Source: DATGIQ01 sp035295665
GTDB lineage: Bacteria > Planctomycetota > Planctomycetia > Gemmatales > Gemmataceae
DNA: 11,945 nt
Reading direction: 5' to 3'
NCBI GenBank assembly: GCA_035295665.1
Contig: DATGIQ010000517.1
Span: 1-11,945, forward strand
Below the pieces are notes generated by a model that saw only the letters and a list, made by a program, of their open reading frames with translations, was not told the DNA's origin and made no database searches. Shown here in pieces: positions 1 to 8,600 of this stretch. The stretch's first letter is position 1; every line of letters begins with the position of its first letter. Made by a program: the position numbers and the translations under genes.

Positions 1-1
1 G

Positions 2-1153
2 GGCCGCCCCAAAGAAACGCTTCGGTTTATGCAGGGCATTGGCATCGACGCCGCCGGAAAGGATCTTGCCTGAGTGGGGGATTTCCGTGTTGTAGGCACG
101 GGCCAGGCGAGTGATGGAGTCGAGCAGAATGACCACATCCGTGCCGTACTCGACCAGCCGCTTTGCCTTCTCGATCACCATTTCGCTGACCTGGACATGC
201 CGGCTGGCCGGCTCATCGAACGTGGAGCTGATCACCTCGGCACGCGGTCCTTTGACGGTGCGCTCCATCTCGGTCACTTCCTCGGGCCGCTCGTCGATCA
301 GCAGCACAATCACGTAGCACTCGGGGTGATTGCGCAGGATGCTGTTAGCAATCTTCTGTAAGAGGATCGTCTTGCCGGTGCGGGGTGGAGCGACGATCAA
401 GCCGCGCTGCCCTTTGCCGATCGGAGTGACCAGGTCCATGACCCGCATGTTGATTTCCTGCGGCTCGGTCTCCAACATCAGTCGTTGATCGGGGTGCAAG
501 GGCGTCAGGTCATCGAAGACGACCTTCTGCGTGAGCAGATCAGGATCGTGGTAATTGATCGCCTCGACCCGGAGGAGGGCAAAATAGCGCTCGTTCTCCT
601 TGGGAGGCCGGATCTGACCTGCCACGACCGCGCCGGTGCGTAGCCCAAAGCGACGGATCTGGCTTGGCGAGATGTAAATGTCATCCGGACACGGAAGATA
701 GTTGTAATCAGGGCTGCGGAGGAAGCCGAAACCGTCCGGCAACACTTCCAACGTGCCTTCGCCGAACATCAAGCCGTTCTGCTTGACCCGCTCCTTCAGG
801 ATTTTGAAGATCAAATCCTGTTTCTTAAGCCCCGTGTAATCGCTCAGCCCTTCTTCCTTGGCGATCTTGAGGAGCTGTGGCATGGTCATTTGTTGCAGCT
901 CGCTGATATGCGTGCTGCCCCGCTTAATCTCCTCATAGCGGTTATTGATTTCGTCATCGATGGCTCCCGCGTCTGCGCTAGAAGTCCCCTGCGGCGGACT
1001 CGTCGCCAGGGTATCCACCGCAGCGTCGTCCTCCGCAACTCCCGCGGTCTCGGCGGCCGGGACATCGGCCTCGCCGTTGGAGGCTGGATAGTCCGTTTTG
1101 GTCCGGGATCGGACTCGTGTACCCGTTTCTTTGCGGCTTTTGGCTTCAGCCAT
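2..1153 (-). CDS. rho: Transcription termination factor Rho (3' end outside window)
   Basis: Hexameric RNA-dependent ATPase/helicase that ends transcription of untranslated RNA in the cytoplasm. 384 residues are visible. Residues 1-75 form a polar, acidic, probably disordered extension. A Rho N-terminal helical domain lies at about 86-120 and an RNA-binding cold-shock-like domain at about 130-198 (GFGFLRSPDYNYLP). The ATPase core follows: Walker A APPRTGKT at 255-262 (Lys261), the catalytic-glutamate segment LLIDERPEE at 284-292, Walker B VILLD ending at Asp345, and the Q-loop region SGKILSGGVDANAL at 361-374. The reading frame is open to base 2 and stops at FFGAA. Compared with E. coli Rho, about 100-115 C-terminal residues are missing through the window edge, not through damage. 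The ATG at 1153 is chosen because AAGGAG lies 10 nt upstream. The N-terminal extension makes the P-loop about 80 residues later than in E. coli Rho. The gene is third in the order polA-coaE-rho. The family assignment is secure. Confidence 0.97.
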   Translation of the reverse strand, partial: MAEAKSRKETGTRVRSRTKTDYPASNGEADVPAAETAGVAEDDAAVDTLATSPPQGTSSADAGAIDDEINNRYEEIKRGSTHISELQQMTMPQLLKIAKEEGLSDYTGLKKQDLIFKILKERVKQNGLMFGEGTLEVLPDGFGFLRSPDYNYLPCPDDIYISPSQIRRFGLRTGAVVAGQIRPPKENERYFALLRVEAINYHDPDLLTQKVVFDDLTPLHPDQRLMLETEPQEINMRVMDLVTPIGKGQRGLIVAPPRTGKTILLQKIANSILRNHPECYVIVLLIDERPEEVTEMERTVKGPRAEVISSTFDEPASRHVQVSEMVIEKAKRLVEYGTDVVILLDSITRLARAYNTEIPHSGKILSGGVDANALHKPKRFFGAA

Positions 1154-1163
1154 GATCATCATT

Positions 1164-1169
1164 CTCCTT
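1164..1169 (-). promoter_or_regulatory. Ribosome binding site of rho
   Basis: On the minus strand AAGGAG lies 10 nt before the ATG at 1153. It is one of the two clear Shine-Dalgarno sequences I see in the window, and it fixes the rho start. Confidence 0.7.
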
Positions 1170-1382
1170 CGTCGAGCTGGCTCAAGAATCGCCTCGATAC
1201 GCACATTCGGATGGTTCATTGCCATTGCGATCAACCATCCACAATTGCCAGTCGAGACGGCCACGCTGGGGACACCGAAATGTCTCCCGATGGGTGCTCC
1301 GCGCAGCTAGCGCCAGCGGTAGGCATCACAAATAGGAATGTTCGGTTTCCGTGAATTCCCTTGGTTCTATCAGTACCGTCCA

Positions 1383-1405
1383 CCCTCGGCCCCAAAACCG
1401 AGAGG
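1383..1405 (-). other. GC-rich hairpin downstream of coaE
   Basis: On the minus strand CCTCTCGG and CCGAGGG flank an 8-nt loop (TTTTGGGG), giving about 7 pairs including one G-T wobble. It begins about 36 nt after the coaE stop. There is no T-run on its 3' side, so it is not a standard intrinsic terminator; it could be an attenuating or RNA-stabilising stem. Confidence 0.3.
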
Positions 1406-1441
1406 GACCCGTTCGAAGCGAGCCAGGCGGTGGCTACCAGG

Positions 1442-2101
1442 TTATTCGCCATTGCGGTTCGAGATCTTGGCGATCCCCCATTGGCTCAGCAGGTCATCGA
1501 CTTGCCGGGCAGCGTGCTCCGGGGCGCCGGAGTTATCCACCACGTACTCGGCACGGCTCACCTTGTCCGTTAGGGACATTTGCATCCGTTCGCGTTTTTG
1601 CACCTCCTTTGCCGCCCAGCCACGCTGTTCCTTCAAGCGCCGCAGCCGTACCGCGCGGGGGGCGTGAACATAGACAATCCAGTCGCACAGCCGATCCCAG
1701 CCTGCTTCCAGCAGGACCGCCGCGTCCAGCACGATCAGCCGGACCTCGCTCCGCCTTCGTGCCGCAGCAATCGCTTGGCGAATTCCGCGCTCAATCGAAG
1801 GAAAAACGAGTGCTTCCAATGCTCGCAGCTCCTTGCCATCACCAAACACGATTGCAGCCAAGCGCCGCCGACTGATCGTTCCATCCGGTTCGAGGACCTG
1901 GTGACCCCACCGCCTGACCACGTCGGCCCGGATTTCCGGTTGGCCCAGGGCTTGGTGCCCCAACTCGTCGCCGGAAATCACCGGGGCGCCTCGTTGGCGG
2001 AACAATTCCGCGATCAAGCTCTTGCCACTGCCTATGCCCCCAATCAACCCTACCACAGGGATCAAGGGGATGGGGCACTGGGTCTGCCAGGGGTTGTGCA
2101 T
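1442..2101 (-). CDS. coaE: Dephospho-CoA kinase
   Basis: Phosphorylates the 3'-hydroxyl of the ribose of dephospho-CoA with ATP, the last step of coenzyme A synthesis, in the cytoplasm. The protein has 219 residues, slightly over the usual 200 or so. The P-loop GGIGSGKS is at residues 21-28. The substrate-binding segment ISGDELGHQAL follows at about 42-52. Further family marks are DGTISRRRLAAIVF, LDAAVLLEAGWDRLCD, and the arginine-rich lid region leading to the YVVDNSG segment near residue 187. The ATG at 2101 lies 22 bp after the polA stop, without a clear Shine-Dalgarno, so translational coupling or at least co-transcription with polA is likely. About 15 residues precede the first strand of the fold, so a slightly later start cannot be excluded. 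The identification is secure. Confidence 0.95.
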   Translation of the reverse strand: MHNPWQTQCPIPLIPVVGLIGGIGSGKSLIAELFRQRGAPVISGDELGHQALGQPEIRADVVRRWGHQVLEPDGTISRRRLAAIVFGDGKELRALEALVFPSIERGIRQAIAAARRRSEVRLIVLDAAVLLEAGWDRLCDWIVYVHAPRAVRLRRLKEQRGWAAKEVQKRERMQMSLTDKVSRAEYVVDNSGAPEHAARQVDDLLSQWGIAKISNRNGE

Positions 2102-2123
2102 GGCCGGTCAGAGTACAGCGTTT

Positions 2124-5015
2124 TCACTGCTTCACCATCTCCACACCTTCCACCTCTTCTACATCCAGCCAGTTGGGCCCAACGGCGACATCGACCTTCA
2201 AAGGCACATCCAGCCGCAATTTCCGTTCCAGCCGGGTCGTCATTTCTTCGCACACCAACGGCACGAGGCGATCCACTTCCTCGGGCGGGACCTCGAAGAC
2301 AAGCTCATCGTGAATCTGGAGGAGCATGCGGGCTTTGAGTCGGTCCTTCTGCACACGGCCGTAGATGTTGAGCATGGCCATCTTGATCAAGTCCGCCGCA
2401 GAGCCCTGGATTTCCATGTTAATCGCTTCGCGCTCCGGCTGATTACGCTGCTGGTACGTCGAATCAGCCCGGATTCCGGTGATCTCGCGGCGTCGGCCCA
2501 GGATCGTACTCACGTACCGCTGCCGCTGGCACGCCGCCAAGAGCTTGGCCTGGTATTCCTGGACCTTCGGGTACCGGGCAAAGTAGGCGTCAATGAACCG
2601 GGCTGCTTCGTCGCGTGCAATCCCCAGCCGCTCGGCCAGGCCATGGGCACTCATGCCATAGACCACGCCGAAGTTCACAGTTTTGGCCATCCGACGCATC
2701 GCGGAGTTCACCTCTGGCTCGGCGACTCCAAAAATCTGGGCAGCCACCGCCGTGTGGATATCGCGATCCTCGGCGAACGCACGCCGAAGGGCTTCATCCC
2801 CAGAAAAATGGGCGAGCAAGCGTAGCTCGATCTGCGAGTAGTCGGCCGTCAGGAGCCGCCATCCCTCTGCCGGCAAGAACGCCTGCCGAATTTGCCGGCC
2901 CTGTTCGGTGCGCACGGGGATATTTTGCAAATTCGGATCGCTGGACGAGAGCCGACCCGTAGCTGTTACCGTCTGATTGAACGAAGCGTGGATCCGCCCT
3001 GTCGCCGGGTTCATCAACTCCGACAGCGCATCGACGTAGGTGCCTTTCAACTTCGCTATTTGGCGATGTTCCAGAATCCTTTTCGGCAACTCGTGCCCCA
3101 AGAGCGCCAGCCGTTCCAGGGTTGCCTGGTCGGTGCTCGCCTCCCCGGAGACGCCGGTCTTCCGCTGGGTCGGCAACCGTTGTTCCTTGAAGAGCACTTC
3201 CCGGAGCTGCTTGGGCGAGGCAATATTAAACCGGCGCCCTGCCAAGGCGTAGATTTCTTCTTCGATCCCCGCCAACTGCTTGGTCATCTCCTGGCTCAAG
3301 CGCTGCAGTAACGGCACGTCGATGCGGATTCCATTGAATTCGAGTTCGGCCAGCACGGCGATCAAGGGGACTTCCAGTTGTTCGTACAGATCGCTTAAGC
3401 CGGTTTCGCGAAGCTCGGGCTCCAGCCGTTCTGCCAACCGCCAGGCCATGTCTGCGTCTTCGCCGGAATACTCGGCCACCCGTGCCGTCGGTACCTGGTC
3501 CATGGTGATTTGGTTTTTTCCCTTGCCGATCAGGTCCGTGATCGGAATCACCTGGTGGTTCAAATAGCGGCTCGAAAGGTCGGCCAGGTTGTGGCTCCGC
3601 TCTCCAGCATGGAGCAAATAATCAGCCAGCATCGGATCCCCGGCGACTCCTTGAAGGAGCACGCCGTTGGCCCGCAGGACCAGGAAGTCGTATTTAATGT
3701 TCTGGTTTACCTTGGCGATCTTTGGATCTTCGAGCACCTTCGCCAACTCGGTCAGTGTCCGCTCCAGGCCGAGCACGGCTTCGCCCTTGGGGCCGCGAAC
3801 CGGTACATACCAGGCCTCGCCGGGCTGCCAGGCAAAGGCGAAGCCGACAATCTGCGAGCGAATGGGATCTAGCCCCGTGGTTTCCAAATCCACGGCAATG
3901 CGCCGTTGCTGTCGAAGCTGGCGGAAAAACTCCGTGAACTTGGCCTTGGTATCCACCAGATGATACTTCCCCTGGCCCGAGGAGCCCAGAGAGCCGGCCG
4001 GTGCATTTTCCGCAACATTAGCGCCAAAAGGGAAAAGCTCTCCCTGCCGCAGGTGGTCGGCAGCCAATTGCCCGTTGTCGCCCGCCGATTCCACGCTGAC
4101 GGAAGCCTCCGGTGTCTGACGGCGGACTTGATCGGCGAAGCTGCGGAAGCCCCATCCCTGGAACAATGCCAGCAGGCGCGGTGCGTCCCACTCGCGCAAC
4201 CGCCACCCCTCCCAATCGATCTCCACCGGGACATCCGTGGCCAGGCGTACCAGCTTGCGGCTCAACTCGAGCGAGCCATTGTCGATTGCCTCGCGCAGAT
4301 TGGTTAGAATCGCAGAACGAATCTTGTTTTTGGAGGGCGTGGCTCCCTCACCAGACCGGCACTCCGCGATGAGTTGATCCAACGTACCAAAATCGGCAAG
4401 GAGCTTCGCTGCGGTCTTGAGCCCGATGCCCCGCACGCCCGGCACATTATCTACGGAATCGCCGACCAAGGTCTGAAGATCGACCACCTGCTCTGGCCGA
4501 ATCCCCCAGTCGTGGAGCAATCCTTCTCGGTCCAAGAGCGCGTGTTTCCGCAGGTTGAAGAGCCGAACGTGGTCGTTGATCAATTGTCGGCAGTCCTTAT
4601 CCGTGGTGCAAACGAACACCTCGATCCCTCGTTGGGCAGCCGCGGTGGCCACGGTCGCAATGACATCGTCGGCTTCGAATCCGTCCACCCCAAGCACGGG
4701 AATTCGCATGGCCTCAAGGGCCTGGCAGATAAGCGGGATCTGCGCGTGCAGATCATCCGGCGCCGGCGCACGGTGGGCTTTGTACTCCGGGTAGAGGGCG
4801 TCGCGGAACGTCTTACCCGGTCGATCCAAGACCGCCACGAGGTAGTCCGGTTTCTTCTCCGTGCGGAGATAGAGCATGTCGCGGGTGAAGCCGTACAGGG
4901 CGTTCGTCGGCAAGCCGGACGGGCTGCTCATTTCAGGGATCGCATGAAACACCTGAAAAATGAGCGAGTGGGCATCCACCAGATACATGCATCCGTTCGC
5001 AGAGCCAGCCGGCAT
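2124..5015 (-). CDS. polA: DNA polymerase I with 5' nuclease and intact proofreading domain
   Basis: Fills gaps and removes RNA primers in lagging-strand synthesis and repair. From the ATG at 5015 the protein has 963 residues. The 5'-nuclease domain starts with YLVDAHS (11-17), then FEADD (113-117) and the helix-hairpin-helix NVPGVRGIGLKTA (about 190-202). A low-complexity linker (about 300-350) leads to the 3'-5' exonuclease, where all acidic positions are kept: DLE at 376-378, NIKYD near 443, YSGED near 520. The polymerase shows the thumb/palm segment TATGRLSSSDPNLQNIP (about 684-700), motif A DYSQIELR (725-732), motif B RRMAKTVNFGVVYG (774-787) with Phe782 and Tyr786, and motif C QIHDELVFEV (from 900). 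The frame stays open upstream to an ATG at 5168, but those extra 51 residues do not belong to the domain. An ATG at 4988 is also possible; no start has a well-placed Shine-Dalgarno. It heads the polA-coaE-rho block. Confidence 0.96.
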   Translation of the reverse strand: MPAGSANGCMYLVDAHSLIFQVFHAIPEMSSPSGLPTNALYGFTRDMLYLRTEKKPDYLVAVLDRPGKTFRDALYPEYKAHRAPAPDDLHAQIPLICQALEAMRIPVLGVDGFEADDVIATVATAAAQRGIEVFVCTTDKDCRQLINDHVRLFNLRKHALLDREGLLHDWGIRPEQVVDLQTLVGDSVDNVPGVRGIGLKTAAKLLADFGTLDQLIAECRSGEGATPSKNKIRSAILTNLREAIDNGSLELSRKLVRLATDVPVEIDWEGWRLREWDAPRLLALFQGWGFRSFADQVRRQTPEASVSVESAGDNGQLAADHLRQGELFPFGANVAENAPAGSLGSSGQGKYHLVDTKAKFTEFFRQLRQQRRIAVDLETTGLDPIRSQIVGFAFAWQPGEAWYVPVRGPKGEAVLGLERTLTELAKVLEDPKIAKVNQNIKYDFLVLRANGVLLQGVAGDPMLADYLLHAGERSHNLADLSSRYLNHQVIPITDLIGKGKNQITMDQVPTARVAEYSGEDADMAWRLAERLEPELRETGLSDLYEQLEVPLIAVLAELEFNGIRIDVPLLQRLSQEMTKQLAGIEEEIYALAGRRFNIASPKQLREVLFKEQRLPTQRKTGVSGEASTDQATLERLALLGHELPKRILEHRQIAKLKGTYVDALSELMNPATGRIHASFNQTVTATGRLSSSDPNLQNIPVRTEQGRQIRQAFLPAEGWRLLTADYSQIELRLLAHFSGDEALRRAFAEDRDIHTAVAAQIFGVAEPEVNSAMRRMAKTVNFGVVYGMSAHGLAERLGIARDEAARFIDAYFARYPKVQEYQAKLLAACQRQRYVSTILGRRREITGIRADSTYQQRNQPEREAINMEIQGSAADLIKMAMLNIYGRVQKDRLKARMLLQIHDELVFEVPPEEVDRLVPLVCEEMTTRLERKLRLDVPLKVDVAVGPNWLDVEEVEGVEMVKQ

Positions 5016-5661
5016 GGCGGAACCTACCCAAAACCAAGAACGTATATCAGCAGTCGGAAGGGTCGTTTGCTTCGCGCGGATTCTCGGACCACTCATCCCC
5101 ATCAGAACTGGACGATACCTTCCTCCGTCAACCGTCTCCACCGGGAGAGAGTAGAGTACGGCGAGCATCGAGATGGAAGGACGGCAAGCGCCACCAGGCC
5201 CGTGACCACGATGACGTCACCCGGTGAGCAAGCTCATCGCAAGGTCGCCCTAGCCGCCCCGGCCAGTCATGGGACAACGGTGCAAACCTTGAACAACCCT
5301 GTGTGGATATCTGGGTTAGCGAGTACCTACTACCCCGCTGCCGAAGCCGCGCCTTCAGGACAAGCACCGGTCACCGCTCTTGGAAGTCACCGGATTGAAC
5401 CGGGACACCGTGATAGGCAACAGACGATGCCGGAATGTCGCTGACTCGTCAACTCTCACGCAAGAGCCTCTCGGACCTATTCCTCTTTCCCAGAATGGAC
5501 GAAAATGCGGAAAACCCCTGAGGGAACAGGACGTGAGCTCGCAACGGGAGGACGTAAGCACTCTAACTAACCGAATCTTAGACCTGCAAAAGTACGCTGT
5601 CAAGATCATTTACACAGATGAGGCCAATGGCCAGCCGGCCTAGCGCGAACGCCGGGTCCCG
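5016..5661 (-). other. Long intergenic region upstream of polA
   Basis: About 650 bp between the stop of the large membrane-protein gene and polA. It holds a good minus-strand promoter (5575-5603). Near the stop of the upstream gene there is a GC-rich stem (CCGGC and GCCGG around an 11-nt loop, minus strand, about 5635-5656) without a T-run. Short dyads lie at 5202-5220 (GTGAC and GTCAC, 9 bp apart, containing TGACGTCA) and 5223-5234 (TGAGC and GCTCA). The element G(T/A)CACCG occurs three times at 5370, 5386 and 5404. No small frame here looks convincingly coding. No tRNA, tmRNA, RNase P or SRP RNA hallmark is visible. Confidence 0.5.
5575..5603 (-). promoter_or_regulatory. Sigma-70-type promoter, probably for polA-coaE(-rho)
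   Basis: On the minus strand a perfect -35 TTGACA (5598-5603) is followed by a 17-bp spacer and a -10 TAAGAT (5575-5580), which matches the consensus at four of six positions. Transcription would start near 5568 and run toward polA. This leaves a leader of about 550 nt to the ATG at 5015, or about 400 nt to the upstream ATG at 5168. Confidence 0.55.
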
Positions 5662-8600
5662 TTAGACCGGTTTTGTGGGATTTTGCTCCTCGCTGACGCG
5701 GGGCAGAACGTCTTCACGATCCATGTGCGCCCGCTCGGCCGGCACCAGCAGCAGGCTGTCGCTCAACAGTTGTGCATAGCCCTGGCCCTCATGATCTTTC
5801 TGCCAGAACTCAACCCACTCCTGCCAGGTGAGAGGTACCCGGGAAAAGAAGAGCCGTCGCGCCTGGAGGACCTGTGCTCCCTTGAGAATCTCCCCGCTCT
5901 CGCGGCGCGGCCGAAGTTGATCGTGGCCGTCACCCAGGTCGTAAGCGATGGCCGATCCGTTGCGGCGATTCGTCCATACTACCAGCTCTTGATCTGTCAG
6001 GTCATAACCAGGGACGCCCGGCGGCAGCAATGACGCCAGCTGCTCATGGACGATATCGACACCGGCAATCTTATAAATGCCGGCCAGTGCAGTGGTAAAG
6101 ATCTGGGCGTGAGCGGCCGACACGTGTCGAAGCCATCCAGGCCCCTGGAGCCGGCTCAAGAGCCATCCCGACCGCTGTTCCAGCGCGAGCCAGACCGACT
6201 CCTCGGGAAACGCCGCATGGACCAGCTCGATGCGGATCCGATTGCAAGAAAGCAACACCTGGCCAACGTGTAACGGTTGGTTTCCCCAACCCTTGCTTTG
6301 CTGCAACAATTCAAGTAACTCCCGTTCGATAAACACCTGCACCGAGATCGCCACCTCGTGAAGGGCCTGCCGATACGTGCGGGCGGCGCGCCAATTGCCG
6401 GTCCGGTAAGCGCCGCGCTCGGCCCGCCGCAGTTGCGCGAAGAGTTTGGGAATCGTCCCTGAATGAGCGCCGGGCTTCAGCAATTGCAGCAGCGTTTCGC
6501 CGTGCCGGCCGACAACCACCGGCCGCAGCCGTGGCGAACGGTTCGCCCGGAACAGCCGCCAGTTCTCTTGCATCTCCCAGAGCAAGAACGCGATACCGCT
6601 GCCCGCCAGCCAGAGCGTCGGCACAATGACCGTATACGTCAATACGACGGCCAAACGCAACCCGGTATGCGGGGCCAGTTGGTCGTGGATCAGCGCCCAC
6701 TGATCCTGGGACCCAACCACGTACACCAGATTGCGGTACACCGGAATGAGCACCAAAAACTTGGCGGCCAAAATGGAAAGCGGAAGTTTCAACGGGTTGA
6801 TGGTCGGCTCAATGAGCACCAGAAAATAAAGGCGGATCAAGTTGCCCACGGGAAACCAGACGACGCCCAGCACCGCCCGCGCAATCATCGTCAATTGACT
6901 TTCATCGCTGCGGAACCGGAGCCACTCATCCACCGAGTAAAGGAGGTACTGCACGGTTTCCGTGATGCGCTTGAAAAACTGACTAATGACGCGAACGATA
7001 CCCTGCAACACATCGAAGCGGAGCCAGCCATAAATGACAACGGTCGACTCCAGCAGGGCTTCGCTCATGGCGTAGCCAAAACGGGAATTGAGGATCACAT
7101 CCGCAACCAAAAAGGTGAGGCCCGCGGCTGGCAGTGTGGCGAACTGCTCCGGCCAATAAAGACACAGGGCGCCGGTGACAGCCAGCGGTTTGAGCCCATA
7201 CCAGTAGAAGAGCAATAACGGCCAGCTGCGGAAGAGCCGTTGTACCCACGGCAGATGCCAAAGCCGGCGAGGTAGCACATACGCAATTTGGCGGATGGTG
7301 CGGTACGTGATCGTTCCAGCGGCATGGAAGAACTCCCGCAAGCCGCCCAGCCGGATCAAGGCCAGCAGGAAAAATCCCAACAACACAAAGGCGTACCAAG
7401 GTAGATTGAGCTCCTGTCCGCCATAGTCCCGGACGCACAATTCGAATCCGCCCAGAAGGGCCAGGGCGCCGCCGAACGGTACCACGAAGTTCGTCGTGAG
7501 AATGCGTCCCAGGTTGGTGCCGAAGAACAACGAGCTGCAGCTTTCCAGCCACCGAAGATAGAATTCGCCGCGCCGATAAACGCCCTCGAGCAACGCGGCC
7601 AGGCGGCGATCTAACCGCAAGAGCGGATCCCCTTGCCAAAACGCATACGGATCGGGCAAGTCGGGGAGCTTGAGCTGATTGCGCGAGACCGTGTCGCGCA
7701 GATCGGAGAAGGTGAAGAATCCGTACTCCGTAATCCGGTCGAGCAATTCCTCGATCATTTTGTGCAAGGAAACTTGCTCCGGGGAGCTGCCGGCCACCAA
7801 ACCGGCATCGTAAAAGGCCCCCACCAGAATGGGCCGAAAGCGGTCACGGAGCCGTGCTTCGCTCAATCGCAGCGCATTCTGGAGGAGCTTCGCCAGGCGC
7901 CGCCGATCCTCGTCGGAGACTCGCGCCATCGTCAAACGGACCGCGGCGCTCCGGAGATGCTTCGTGGTGTGGACGATTTGCAGGCTACTCAGCGGACGCT
8001 TGATGGGCCGCTTTCCTGCAGAGATCAGCCATTCCACCAGATCCAGCGCGTACAGCTTTCGCTCATATTCCAGGCAAACCTTTTGCAAGTCGTACAGCAG
8101 CTTCGCTTCGACCGGCCAAGGTCCCTGGTCCGCCTTATCGAGCAACGCGGGCAGAATCTGCAGCCATTCGTCTGCCTCCTCGTCGCTGAATTTGATGGCG
8201 TCCTGTAAATGGCGGGTGAGGCTTTCCAGATCCCGACGGGCCTGGCTGCGCGTCTCCTGCGTCAGCGCCACCGGAGCGACGCGGGCCGCGCGCGTTCGGA
8301 TGACGGCCGCCCGCACCACATCTCCTTCCCTCCCGGCCCGCTCGGCACTGCGCATCAATCTCCAGTAATAATCCTGGGACTCATCCGAGCTCGTGTCGGT
8401 CAGGATGACCGGGTTTGGCGCCCCCTGGAGGCGCGTTCGGGCAAACAGGGTTTCGGCGTCCACATCCAGGGCCAGAAGTTGGTCGATCGCCTGGAAATCG
8501 CGGAGCGCAGGAAAATACGTGCCGCGTAAATTTGTCCGAAAATATCGGAGCTCGAGGTAGACAGCGGCGAACTCGACGTAAACGCTGAGGTCGTCTTGTG

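Larger units (their letters stand above)
1154..1441 (-). other. coaE-rho intergenic leader (288 bp)
   Basis: Spacer between the coaE stop and the rho start. It is far longer than the 22-bp polA-coaE gap. I see a GC-rich hairpin near its coaE-proximal end (1383-1405), the rho ribosome binding site, and no convincing sigma-70 promoter. A 73-codon minus-strand frame (1452-1231) overlaps the coaE end, but nothing in it looks like a real protein. The region may serve as a long rho leader; autoregulation of rho through its leader is known in other bacteria, but here it is only an inference from length. Confidence 0.4.

Noticed and set aside
1231..1452. Minus-strand frame of 73 codons after coaE
   Set aside because: It overlaps the coaE end, has no own ribosome binding site, and its sequence resembles translated intergenic DNA.
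2022..2825. Plus-strand frame of 267 codons
   Set aside because: Complete overlap with the polA 3' half and the coaE start; an antisense shadow.
5386..5410. tRNA-like T-arm (GGTTCAATCC on the minus strand)
   Set aside because: The flanking bases do not form the five-pair stem, and no anticodon or acceptor arm is present at the right distance.
4374..5444. Plus-strand open frame of 356 codons
   Set aside because: It runs antisense to the 5' part of polA, has a low-complexity Arg/His/Pro-rich translation with no family marks, and is explained by the codon bias of polA on the other strand.
5355..5609. Minus-strand frame of 84 codons upstream of polA
   Set aside because: Its start lies upstream of the predicted transcription start of the 5575-5603 promoter, and its Cys/Arg/Ser-rich translation shows no sign of a real protein.
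5380..5643. Plus-strand frame of 87 codons, starting at TTG, in the gap upstream of polA
   Set aside because: The last 36 codons look mildly protein-like, but there is no good ribosome binding site, codon use is not biased like the neighbours, and a strong minus-strand promoter lies within it.
6463..7218. Plus-strand frame of 251 codons rich in Gln, Arg and His
   Set aside because: Antisense shadow of the large membrane-protein gene; its polar composition mirrors hydrophobic codons on the other strand.
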